A stretch of DNA of 6,763 nt. Origin: Bacteroidia bacterium (GTDB lineage: Bacteria; Bacteroidota; Bacteroidia; Bacteroidales; Azobacteroidaceae). Under the pieces are notes generated by a model, which was given only the letters and a program-made list of their open reading frames with translations, was not told where the DNA came from and did not search any database. Location of the stretch: NCBI GenBank assembly GCA_025999255.1, contig BNXB01000073.1, forward strand, positions 1 through 6,763. The letters run 5' to 3'. The position numbers and the translations under genes are program-made. Below, piece by piece: positions 1 through 6,025 of this stretch (positions within the stretch are counted from its first letter, which is position 1; each line of letters opens with the position of its first letter).

Positions 1-1538
1 TTTTCCCGCAATATTATTATGCTATCCTTAAAATTCCATATGCTAAAATTCCACGTTTTGTAGAATTGCCCAGGCATGAAGGAAAACATTATTTCATGTT
101 TGCCGAAGATCTGATTGCCGCTAATTTACAATATGTATTTCCGGGGTTTGAAGTAATGGGATGTTATAATGTAAAAATATCCAGGGATGCCGACATTTAT
201 ATTGATGAAGTAATTGAAACCGGTGATGAAGATTTGGTGGAAACAATTATACGGAAGGTTAAGAAGCGGAAAATCGGGGATTTAAGCCGATTTGTATATG
301 ATCGGAACATGCCTTCGGAATGTTTGGAATATGTTTGTGAAGCTTTCAATATTTTTACCGAAGATTTGATTCCGGATAATTTCCATCTTAACCTGGAGGA
401 TCTGATAAATCTTCCCAATCCTTGTGGTAAAGATCTGGAACGGAAACCGTTAGTTCCTATCAGGATACCGCAATTGGAAACCAATGATGTTTTCCGCGTT
501 ATCCGGAAAAAAGATATATTCTTGTTTTATCCGTATCATACATTTGATTATTTCACCGGATTCCTCTACCGGGCGTCGTTTGCTCCGGAAGTGGAAGAAA
601 TTTTGCTGACCCAATACCGGGTAGCGCAGGATTCGGAGGTTATCAGCCACTTAATCAGCGCTGCCAGAGGAGGTAAAAAAGTGACTGTTTTTGTGGAATT
701 GAAGGCTCGTTTTGATGAAGAAAATAATCTGTTTACGGCGGAAGCGATGAAACAGGCCGGAATTCGTATTATTTACAGCCTTCCAGGACTTAAAGTGCAT
801 GCAAAAGTGGCTTTGGTGAGAGAAAAATCCGGTCAGTCGTATGCTTATTTGAGTACCGGTAATTTCAATGAAAAGACAGCGCGGGTTTATAGCGATATGG
901 CCATTATGACGGCCAACAGGAAACTTACCGGAGAGATAATTCATGTTTTTGAGGTTCTGGAAGGTAAAGAAAAGAAAATTGAATTTAATAATCTGTTGGT
1001 AGCACAATTTAATATGGTACCCCGGTTGACGGATATGATCCGGCGGGAGATGAAAAATGTGAGGGAGGGAAAAAAAGGTTATATTCTGCTTAAAATGAAT
1101 GCATTGCAGGATAAATCCATGATCGATGAACTCTATGAAGCTTCTCTTGCGGGAGTGGAGATCGATTTGATAATCCGCGGTATCTGTTGTTTGGTTCCGA
1201 ATCAGCCTTATAGTAAGAATATACGCATTACAAGGATTGTCGATCAATTTCTCGAACACTCAAGGATATGGTATTTTTACAATAATGGGAAAGATGATTT
1301 ATATCTGACTTCGGCCGATTGGATGAAGCGTAATTTATATCGCCGGATTGAAACGGCTTTTCCGGTCTGGGATTCCAGAATCAAACAAGAAATCATCGAT
1401 ATATTGCATATCCAGCTTCAGGATAATCAGAAAGCCTGTTTTATAGACGAACATCTGAACAATATTTTTAAGAAGAACGACAAAGAGAACCCTGTGAGAG
1501 CCCAGGGTGATATTTATAATTATTTGCTGAAAAAATGA
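1..1538 (+). CDS. ppk: Polyphosphate kinase 1 (PPK1), C-terminal part, 5' end beyond window
   Basis: PPK1 reversibly polymerises the gamma-phosphate of ATP into inorganic polyphosphate. The frame is open from base 3 with no in-frame stop, so the gene starts upstream; TTG at 66 is an internal leucine, not the start. About 511 residues are visible; the family is near 690-700, so roughly 180 N-terminal residues are missing. Diagnostic stretches are KVHAK (His codon 798-800, matching phosphorylated His435 of E. coli), TGNFNEKTARVYSD (Tyr codon 888-890, matching Tyr468), FLEHSR (His codon 1257-1259, matching His592) and the C-terminal VRAQGDIYNYL. The residue matching E. coli His454 is tyrosine (846-848, AYLSTGNFNEK). 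The frame is otherwise intact to TGA at 1536-1538. The symporter gene begins 8 bp later, suggesting one transcript. Family assignment is very secure. Confidence 0.97.
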   Translation, partial: FPQYYYAILKIPYAKIPRFVELPRHEGKHYFMFAEDLIAANLQYVFPGFEVMGCYNVKISRDADIYIDEVIETGDEDLVETIIRKVKKRKIGDLSRFVYDRNMPSECLEYVCEAFNIFTEDLIPDNFHLNLEDLINLPNPCGKDLERKPLVPIRIPQLETNDVFRVIRKKDIFLFYPYHTFDYFTGFLYRASFAPEVEEILLTQYRVAQDSEVISHLISAARGGKKVTVFVELKARFDEENNLFTAEAMKQAGIRIIYSLPGLKVHAKVALVREKSGQSYAYLSTGNFNEKTARVYSDMAIMTANRKLTGEIIHVFEVLEGKEKKIEFNNLLVAQFNMVPRLTDMIRREMKNVREGKKGYILLKMNALQDKSMIDELYEASLAGVEIDLIIRGICCLVPNQPYSKNIRITRIVDQFLEHSRIWYFYNNGKDDLYLTSADWMKRNLYRRIETAFPVWDSRIKQEIIDILHIQLQDNQKACFIDEHLNNIFKKNDKENPVRAQGDIYNYLLKK

Positions 1539-1546
1539 CCTGATTT

Positions 1547-3022
1547 ATGAATGGAACATTAATCCTGACAATCATTATCCTTTATTTTTCGGTTTTATTA
1601 TTGATTTCCTATTTTATTGGAAAAAAACATTCGGAAAACGATGCATTTTTTCTTGGTAACCGGAAATCCCCCTGGTATGTTGTGGCTTTCGGAATGATTG
1701 GTTCTTCGTTATCCGGAGTTACTTTCGTATCGGTTCCCGGAATGGTCGGGAATTTTGACATGACCTACATGCAGATGGTGTTTGGTTTTTTGTTGGGTTA
1801 TGCTGTGATTGCCTTTGTTTTATTACCTCTTTATTACAGGATGAATCTGGTCAGTATCTATTCCTGGCTGGAAACCCGTATAGGGGTACGGGCGTACAAA
1901 ACAGGGGCTTCATTTTTTCTGATATCCCGTACTGTCGGATCGGCAGCCCGTTTGTATGTAGCCGTTCTGATACTTCAGACTTATGTTTTTGACGCATGGA
2001 ATATTCCTTTCGGATTCACGGCGGCAGGATTCCTCTTAATGATTTGGCTTTATACCTTCAAAAGCGGGATACGGGTAATTGTGTGGACGGATCTGTTACA
2101 AACTTTTTTCCTGTTGGCCGCCTTATTCCTGATTATCTGGCAAGCGGCGCAGAAAATGGATCTGGATTTTTCCGGGGTCGTAACGTCAGTAAAAGAAAAT
2201 CCTCATTTCCGGATTTTTGTATTCGATGACTGGCATAGCCGGCAGAATTTCTTCAAACAGTTTATCAGCGGAATTTTTGTAACGATTGCTATGACCGGTA
2301 TTGACCAGGAAATGATGCAAAAGAATTTATCATGCAAGAATTTAAAGGCTGCGCAGAAGAATGTTTGTTCTTATAGCCTGTCTTTTATTCCGGTTAATTT
2401 TTTGTTTTTATGTCTGGGTATTCTTTTGGTTAATTTTGCGAATGCTAATCAGATAACTCTTCCTTCCAAGGGAGATGATATTCTTCCGATGTTGGTTTCC
2501 GAAGGTTTTCTCGGAATATCGGCATTGGTGTTTTTTACCATTGGGATTATTGCTGTGACCTTTGCCAGTGTTGATTCCGCTCTGACAGGTTTGACGACTT
2601 CCATTTGTGTAGATATGATCGGAATAAAAAAGTATGAAGAAAAAAAGGCTAAAAGTATTCGTATTGGAGTGCATTTGGCTCTTTCATTGACTTTTATAGT
2701 AATTATGCTGATATTCAAGGCAATCAATAATACCAGTATTATAGATACTTTTTATATGATTGTTTCTTATACTTATGGCCCGTTGTTAGGTTTGTTTGCT
2801 TTCGGAATTCTTTTTAAGCGACGCCGGGCCAATGATAAATTTGTGCCTTATATTTGTATTGCAGCACCTTTGCTTTGCTTTGCCATCGACAGGATTCTGA
2901 ATGTAACTATCGGTTATCGTTTCGGATATGAATTACTGATTGTTAATTCTTTGTTGGTAATGTTGGGGATGGTGAGTACAGGGAGTTATCTTACTCAAAA
3001 ACATACAATTCGGAAGGAGTAG
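1547..3022 (+). CDS. Sodium:solute symporter (SSS family), substrate unknown
   Basis: This 491-residue inner-membrane protein is almost entirely hydrophobic segments, about 13 by eye, as expected for the SSS family, which couples uptake of a small solute to Na+ entry. Family signatures are GMIGSSLSGVTFVS in the first helices (about residues 49-62), SGIRVIVWTDLLQ (173-185), TGIDQEMMQKNL (250-261) and FASVDSALTGLTTS (339-352), where residues of the second Na+ site (Na2) lie in characterised members. Length is typical and the C-terminal tail is short and basic. The start is ATG 8 bp after the ppk stop; no Shine-Dalgarno is visible, which is normal in Bacteroidota. The spacing suggests co-transcription with ppk, but nothing shows what is carried; sugars, amino acids, sialic acid and carboxylates are all known SSS substrates. 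The last 32 bp overlap the end of the convergent hydrolase gene. Confidence 0.93.
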   Translation: MNGTLILTIIILYFSVLLLISYFIGKKHSENDAFFLGNRKSPWYVVAFGMIGSSLSGVTFVSVPGMVGNFDMTYMQMVFGFLLGYAVIAFVLLPLYYRMNLVSIYSWLETRIGVRAYKTGASFFLISRTVGSAARLYVAVLILQTYVFDAWNIPFGFTAAGFLLMIWLYTFKSGIRVIVWTDLLQTFFLLAALFLIIWQAAQKMDLDFSGVVTSVKENPHFRIFVFDDWHSRQNFFKQFISGIFVTIAMTGIDQEMMQKNLSCKNLKAAQKNVCSYSLSFIPVNFLFLCLGILLVNFANANQITLPSKGDDILPMLVSEGFLGISALVFFTIGIIAVTFASVDSALTGLTTSICVDMIGIKKYEEKKAKSIRIGVHLALSLTFIVIMLIFKAINNTSIIDTFYMIVSYTYGPLLGLFAFGILFKRRRANDKFVPYICIAAPLLCFAIDRILNVTIGYRFGYELLIVNSLLVMLGMVSTGSYLTQKHTIRKE

Positions 3023-3803
3023 TTCTTTTTAGCGGAACAACATTGACGTCTTTTCCGATACGGATGCCGTATTGCCCCATGGCCATTTCGACGGTTTTGA
3101 GAGCCAGTTCGGGATGGTTATTGTCACGGCTGAGATGACACAGCCAGATATTTTTCAGATGCAGGTCGAAGTTTGTGGCTAGAAATTCGGCAGCTTCCGC
3201 ATTACTCAGGTGTCCGTTGCCGTTCATGATTCTTTCTTTCAGGAAGGGAGGATAATTTCCCTGTCGTAACATTTCCTTATCGTAATTTGATTCCAGAATC
3301 AGGTGATTTGCTATCCGAGCATAATTAGCGAGGGTTTCACTGATATGTCCGACATCGGTTGCCAGAACGAAATTATGTTCACCGAATTTGATATGATAGC
3401 CAACACAATCGCTGGCATCGTGAGGTATTTCAAATGCAGTTACTTCAAAATCGCGGATCTGAATTTGTTTTTCTTTTTCTATAATTATACGTGAAGTGTA
3501 AAGTTTTTGTTCGACATAACGGCTGTTATCGATACCCAGATGTACAGTTTCGGTAGCATATACCGGTATCCCGTATTTCTCACCCAAACAACCTACCGAT
3601 TTGATATGATCTGCATGGTCGTGAGTGACAAACACCGCCATAATCTGTTCCATTCCGATATTGTTGTCTTTGAGGACTTTTTTTATTGTCCGGCTTCCAA
3701 TACCTGCATCGAAAAGGATACCGTAATCGTCGGCGCCAAAAAAATAACAGTTTCCACTACTTCCACTTGCCAGGCTCAAAAACTTTAACCTCATATTTTT
3801 CAT
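2991..3803 (-). CDS. MBL-fold metallo-hydrolase, YycJ/WalJ-like
   Basis: This 270-residue soluble metallo-beta-lactamase-fold protein carries the metal-binding THDHADH motif (residues 60-66; bases 3606-3623 encode the HDHADH part). Further likely ligands are His128 (EIPHDASD), Asp150 (LATDVGH) and His223 (LCHLSRDNNHPE). The N-terminus LKFLSLASGSSGNC, the ESNYD stretch (171-175) and GHLSNAEAAEF (198-208) place it with the YycJ/WalJ group. Members of this group are described as nuclease-like enzymes, and in Firmicutes the gene sits with the WalRK system; no such neighbours are present here. A two-metal phosphodiesterase or exonuclease activity is inference. The start is uncertain: ATG at 3803 gives MKNMRLKFL, while Met4 (codon 3794-3792) fits better the short leader I recall for this family. 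A Bacteroidota-type -7 element lies about 100 bp upstream, so the gene probably has its own promoter. Confidence 0.9.
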   Translation of the reverse strand: MKNMRLKFLSLASGSSGNCYFFGADDYGILFDAGIGSRTIKKVLKDNNIGMEQIMAVFVTHDHADHIKSVGCLGEKYGIPVYATETVHLGIDNSRYVEQKLYTSRIIIEKEKQIQIRDFEVTAFEIPHDASDCVGYHIKFGEHNFVLATDVGHISETLANYARIANHLILESNYDKEMLRQGNYPPFLKERIMNGNGHLSNAEAAEFLATNFDLHLKNIWLCHLSRDNNHPELALKTVEMAMGQYGIRIGKDVNVVPLKRTTPSELYVFE

Positions 3804-3883
3804 ACGTACATAATTTGTTTTTTAAAGGTCGTATGGAACTCGTCGCGTCATGTTCATACTTTTACATGCTCGTTTCAGGTATT

Positions 3884-3895
3884 GTTTTATAAAAC
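3884..3895. promoter_or_regulatory. Perfect 12-bp palindrome at the predicted transcription start
   Basis: GTTTTATAAAAC is a perfect dyad starting 5 bp downstream of the predicted -7 element, so it would cover the transcription start of the hydrolase gene. That is a position where an operator could act. AT-rich palindromes of this size also occur by chance, and no regulator is encoded nearby, so an operator role is only a possibility. Confidence 0.25.
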
Positions 3896-3900
3896 GGCTG

Positions 3901-3908
3901 CAAAGTTA
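3901..3908 (-). promoter_or_regulatory. Bacteroidota -7 promoter element for the MBL hydrolase gene
   Basis: Read on the minus strand this is TAACTTTG followed by C, an exact match to the TAnnTTTG -7 element used by the Bacteroidota primary sigma factor. An A-rich stretch lies just upstream. I see no clear TTG-type -33 element at the expected spacing. The element lies in the 123-bp gap after the methyltransferase stop. Transcription would begin about 5-8 bases downstream and give a leader of roughly 90 nt before ATG 3803. The position argues that the hydrolase gene is not only transcribed from the sufE/methyltransferase message. Confidence 0.55.
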
Positions 3909-3926
3909 CGATTTTTTGCCGGATTT

Positions 3927-4463
3927 TCACTTAATGGTATGTGAAAGTTGCTTAAACATTTCCCAGATAACGATTCCGGATGCTACAGATACGTTCAGGG
4001 AATGTTTTGTCCCGTATTGGGGAATTTCAATACATCCATCGCTTTGGTTGATTACTTCCTGATCGACTCCATGTACTTCATTACCCAAGACCACGGCATG
4101 TTTTCCTGTCCGGAGTTCCAATTCAGGCAGGGAAACGCTTCCTTCAGCCTGTTCTACCGACCAGATCCGGTAGCCGGAAGCTTTCAACTCATGTATTACA
4201 TCCAGAGTCTTTTCCGAATAGTTCCAATCTACTGTGTTTTCCGCTCCTAAAGCGGTTTTATGGATTTCAGGATGAGGTGGAGGAGCTGTGATACCGCATA
4301 AATAAATACGTTCGACACGAAAAGCATCGGAAGTCCTGAATACCGAACCGACGTTGTGTAAACTTCTGACATTGTCCAGTACAACTACTAACGGAATCTT
4401 GCCGGCGGTTTTGAATTCCCGGTCGTTTAACCGGTTCAGTTCTGTGATTTTTAGTTTTCGCAT
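3927..4463 (-). CDS. SpoU/TrmH-family RNA 2'-O-methyltransferase
   Basis: This 178-residue protein belongs to the SPOUT superfamily of trefoil-knot, S-adenosylmethionine-dependent enzymes, which methylate ribose 2'-OH groups in tRNA or rRNA. All three SpoU motifs are present: motif 1 NVRSLHNVGSVFRTSDAF (31-48, with Asn37 and catalytic-type Arg43), motif 2 VLGNEVHGVD (125-134, Glu129) and motif 3 IEIPQYGTKHSLNVSVASG (145-163, Ser155 and Asn157). These match the Asn/Arg/Glu/Ser/Asn set known from TrmH. The length is that of a bare catalytic domain with a short N-terminal helix and no separate RNA-binding domain, as in TrmL-type enzymes. The target nucleotide cannot be read from sequence. The start ATG at 4463 is preceded by the repeat array and has no Shine-Dalgarno. 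The gene is 123 bp downstream of sufE on the same strand, and any message from sufE must pass through the array. Confidence 0.92.
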   Translation of the reverse strand: MRKLKITELNRLNDREFKTAGKIPLVVVLDNVRSLHNVGSVFRTSDAFRVERIYLCGITAPPPHPEIHKTALGAENTVDWNYSEKTLDVIHELKASGYRIWSVEQAEGSVSLPELELRTGKHAVVLGNEVHGVDQEVINQSDGCIEIPQYGTKHSLNVSVASGIVIWEMFKQLSHTIK

Positions 4464-4470
4464 GGTTTGG

Positions 4471-4540
4471 AAAGGGAGTTACAAGGAGTTAAAGGGAGTT
4501 ACAGGGAGTTACAAGGAGTTACAAGGAGTTAAAGGGAGGA
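4471..4540 (+). repeat. 10-bp direct tandem repeat, seven units
   Basis: Seven consecutive units keep an exact 10-base period: AAAGGGAGTT, ACAAGGAGTT, AAAGGGAGTT, ACAGGGAGTT, ACAAGGAGTT, ACAAGGAGTT and a degenerate AAAGGGAGGA. The consensus is A(A/C)A(A/G)GGAGTT. Six units differ only at positions 2 and 4, while the last has lost the TT end. The array begins 7 bp before the methyltransferase start codon, so it would form that gene's immediate 5' leader, read as CU-rich RNA. The 10-bp period is close to one helical turn, which would place any bound protein on one face of the DNA. Confidence 0.93.
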
Positions 4541-4548
4541 ATGGAAAC

Positions 4549-4598
4549 CCTTTCCTGTACCTTCCTGTACCTCCTTGTAACTCCCTCTAACTCCCTTT
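4549..4598 (-). repeat. Inverted copy of the 10-bp repeat, five units
   Basis: On the minus strand from 4598 the units are AAAGGGAGTT, AGAGGGAGTT, ACAAGGAGGT, ACAGGAAGGT and ACAGGAAAGG. They have the same period and consensus as the direct array but the opposite orientation, and they degrade progressively toward the centre. The outermost unit and the first bases of the next lie inside sufE: they encode its last codons Lys-Gly-Ser and the TAG stop (4589-4587). The coding end of sufE has therefore been made or replaced by repeat sequence. Confidence 0.9.
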
Positions 4599-5012
4599 CA
4601 TTTTAAACGCCATGGCGTACAACTTCATTTGTTTCAACATAGCAACCAATCCATTGGATCGGGTTGGCGATAGATGTTCTTTTAATCCGATTTTATCAAT
4701 AAAATACAAATCTGTCGATAGAATTTCGTCAGGAGTGTGTCCCGACAGGGTTTTAATCAACAATGAAACGATTCCTTTTACGATTACGGCATCGCTTTCT
4801 CCCTGATAGATTATTTTACCGTCTTTCAGATCGGCCTGTAACCATACACGGCTTTGACAACCTTCGATCAGGTTATTATTTGTTTTGTATTTCGGGTCGA
4901 GGGGAGGCAGATCGTTCCCTAATTCGATGAGCAGGGCATATTTATCCATCCAGTCGTCGAAAACAGAAAAATCGCCGATAATTTCATCTTGTATTTCGTT
5001 GATAGTCTTCAT
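4587..5012 (-). CDS. sufE: SufE family cysteine desulfurase activator / sulfur acceptor
   Basis: SufE takes persulfide sulfur from the desulfurase SufS and passes it to the SufBCD scaffold during cytoplasmic Fe-S cluster assembly. The 141-residue length is typical. The core is well kept: LPPLDPKYKTNNNLIEGCQSRVWL without gaps, with acceptor Cys52 in EGCQSRVWL (E. coli SufE uses Cys51), then SDAVIVKGIVSLLIKTLSGHTPDEIL, the common helical segment, and GLKEHLSPTRSNGLVAMLKQM. The start ATG at 5012 is 4 bp after the stop of the upstream M28 gene, so translation is probably coupled; there is no Shine-Dalgarno, only an A-rich leader. No sufS or sufBCD is nearby, so the partner genes must lie elsewhere. 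The final Lys-Gly-Ser and TAG stop come from the adjoining 10-bp repeat. Confidence 0.93.
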   Translation of the reverse strand: MKTINEIQDEIIGDFSVFDDWMDKYALLIELGNDLPPLDPKYKTNNNLIEGCQSRVWLQADLKDGKIIYQGESDAVIVKGIVSLLIKTLSGHTPDEILSTDLYFIDKIGLKEHLSPTRSNGLVAMLKQMKLYAMAFKMKGS

Positions 5013-5016
5013 TTTA

Positions 5017-5997
5017 TTATTTTTCGTGGTAAATGACGTACAGTAAAGTTTGTCCGACAGCCTGTAGTGTTTCTTTACTTACGTTGTCCATATTATCGTT
5101 TTGTGTATGCCAATAGGAACCGAAATTATGTTCTGTTTCCGGATCGTGATGAATAATATTGATACAAGGGATTTTACGGTATTTCATTACATGTACGTGA
5201 TCGTCTTCAACGCCTCCACCGTCGGCATTGATGAAAAATTGTCCGAATCCGCTTATTTGTGCGGCTTCCCAAACTTTTCCGATAATTCCGGGAGCAGCTT
5301 GTTTTGAATAATACTCTTTGTAGAAGCGTGCCCCCGGAGCGCTTACCATGTCTAATAAGATTCCATACCTGGCGGTATAGTTTTTTTCATGAGGATTTTG
5401 AGCCCAGAAATCGGAACCAAGGCAATAGCCGCCAAGGCCCTGGTTCTTTTTATCAAAGGAAGGAACGCCCCAATCTTCAGCGTCGAAAAAAATAATATCG
5501 ATTCCTATTGAAGGTTGTTTCAGGCCGATTTGACGGGCTATTTCAAGTAAAACGGCACAAGCTCCGGCCCCATCGTTCGCTCCGTTGATAGGTTTTTTGT
5601 GATTTTCCGGGTTGGGATCCTGGTCGGAAAAAGGACGCGTATCCCAATGGGCAAACAGTAATATCCTGTTTTTGTTTTCCGGTTGAAAAGAGCCAATGAT
5701 ATTTTTTGCATTCAATTCGATACCGTCGTAGGTTTTCAGGTTTGCATTTTGTTCATAAACTGTCGCTCCGAATGTCTTTAATTTAGATACTAAAAAGTAT
5801 CCACAATCCCTGTGAGACTGCGTGTTTGGCACCCTGGAGCCGAATGTGACCTGTTCGGATGTATAAGAGTAGGCGCTATCGGCGCTAAAAATGGGAACGT
5901 CGATTCTTGCTTCTGCTTTTTGGGGAGATTTCCCTGTTTGTCCACAAGTTGTGAACGTGATGATTATCAGTGATATAAATAAAAAATAACGATGCAT
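5017..5997 (-). CDS. M28-family glutaminyl-peptide cyclotransferase-like lipoprotein
   Basis: This 326-residue exported Zn enzyme probably converts N-terminal Gln of secreted proteins to pyroglutamate, the role shown for the Porphyromonas glutaminyl cyclase. The N-terminus is a signal peptide (MHRYFLFISLIIITF) with a lipobox-like TFTTC, so Cys18 may be lipidated and the enzyme held at a membrane facing the periplasm. Active-site candidates are HWDTRPF (117-123), Asp142 in GANDGAGA, Glu174-Asp175 in FFDAEDWG (general base plus Zn ligand, compare Glu201-Glu202 of human QC) and His297 in SYWHTQND. YCLGSDFWAQNPH, LLDMVSAPGARFYKE and CINIIHHD resemble bacterial cyclases more than broad aminopeptidases. 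An M28 aminopeptidase remains the alternative. The start ATG at 5997 gives a proper signal peptide and lies 28 bp after the LD-carboxypeptidase stop; sufE follows after 4 bp. Confidence 0.85.
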   Translation of the reverse strand: MHRYFLFISLIIITFTTCGQTGKSPQKAEARIDVPIFSADSAYSYTSEQVTFGSRVPNTQSHRDCGYFLVSKLKTFGATVYEQNANLKTYDGIELNAKNIIGSFQPENKNRILLFAHWDTRPFSDQDPNPENHKKPINGANDGAGACAVLLEIARQIGLKQPSIGIDIIFFDAEDWGVPSFDKKNQGLGGYCLGSDFWAQNPHEKNYTARYGILLDMVSAPGARFYKEYYSKQAAPGIIGKVWEAAQISGFGQFFINADGGGVEDDHVHVMKYRKIPCINIIHHDPETEHNFGSYWHTQNDNMDNVSKETLQAVGQTLLYVIYHEK

Positions 5998-6017
5998 AAT
6001 AAAACTGTTTTGGACAA

Positions 6018-6025
6018 CGAAGGTA
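6018..6025 (-). promoter_or_regulatory. Possible -7 element upstream of the M28 gene
   Basis: On the minus strand this reads TACCTTCG, one mismatch from the TAnnTTTG -7 consensus, in an AT-rich setting. It sits in the 28-bp gap after the LD-carboxypeptidase stop, about 20 bp before the M28 start codon. No -33 element is clear. It would let the M28-sufE pair be transcribed separately from the carboxypeptidase gene, but the evidence is weak. Confidence 0.22.

Larger units (their letters stand above)
4471..4598 (-). repeat. Composite inverted repeat able to form a long hairpin between sufE and the methyltransferase gene
   Basis: The direct and inverted arrays together form an imperfect inverted repeat of about 50-base arms. 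In the minus-strand RNA the 5' arm (AAAGGGAGUUA outermost) can pair with the 3' arm (UAACUCCCUUU outermost, just before the methyltransferase ATG). Several arm differences become G-U wobble pairs. The arms are periodic, so they can also pair shifted by 10 or 20 bases. A small perfect hairpin, GGAAA-CCC-TTTCC (4543-4555), lies within the array. No U-tract follows, so this is not a standard intrinsic terminator. It could affect read-through, message stability or access to the methyltransferase start, or simply be repeat debris. Confidence 0.75.

Noticed and set aside
66..68. TTG at 66 as the start of ppk
   Set aside because: The frame continues upstream to base 3 and encodes YYYAILKIPYAKIPRFVEL, which matches PPK1, so the codon is internal.
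651..1259. A 202-codon open frame on the minus strand inside ppk
   Set aside because: It lies wholly opposite a well-conserved PPK1 frame, its translation resembles no family I recognise, and it is what AT-rich antisense reading of a conserved gene gives.
3849..3868. CATGT...ACATG inverted repeat in the hydrolase leader
   Set aside because: The arms are only 5 bp around a 10-bp spacer with no further symmetry, which is expected by chance in this length.
4354..4590. A plus-strand open frame whose translation shows a GSYKEL-type repeat
   Set aside because: Its first part is antisense to the methyltransferase gene and the peptide repeat is only the 10-bp DNA array read over 30-base periods; there is no upstream start context.
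4471..4598. A CRISPR array or an intrinsic terminator
   Set aside because: The units are 10 bp with no spacers, so this is not CRISPR. The hairpin lacks a following U-tract on the minus strand and is far longer than a terminator stem.
6001..6013. A shared AAACTGTTTTG sequence at 6002-6012 and near 6721-6731 as a possible direct repeat or attachment site
   Set aside because: The match is only about 11 AT-rich bases; one copy lies within a coding region, and nothing mobile lies between them.
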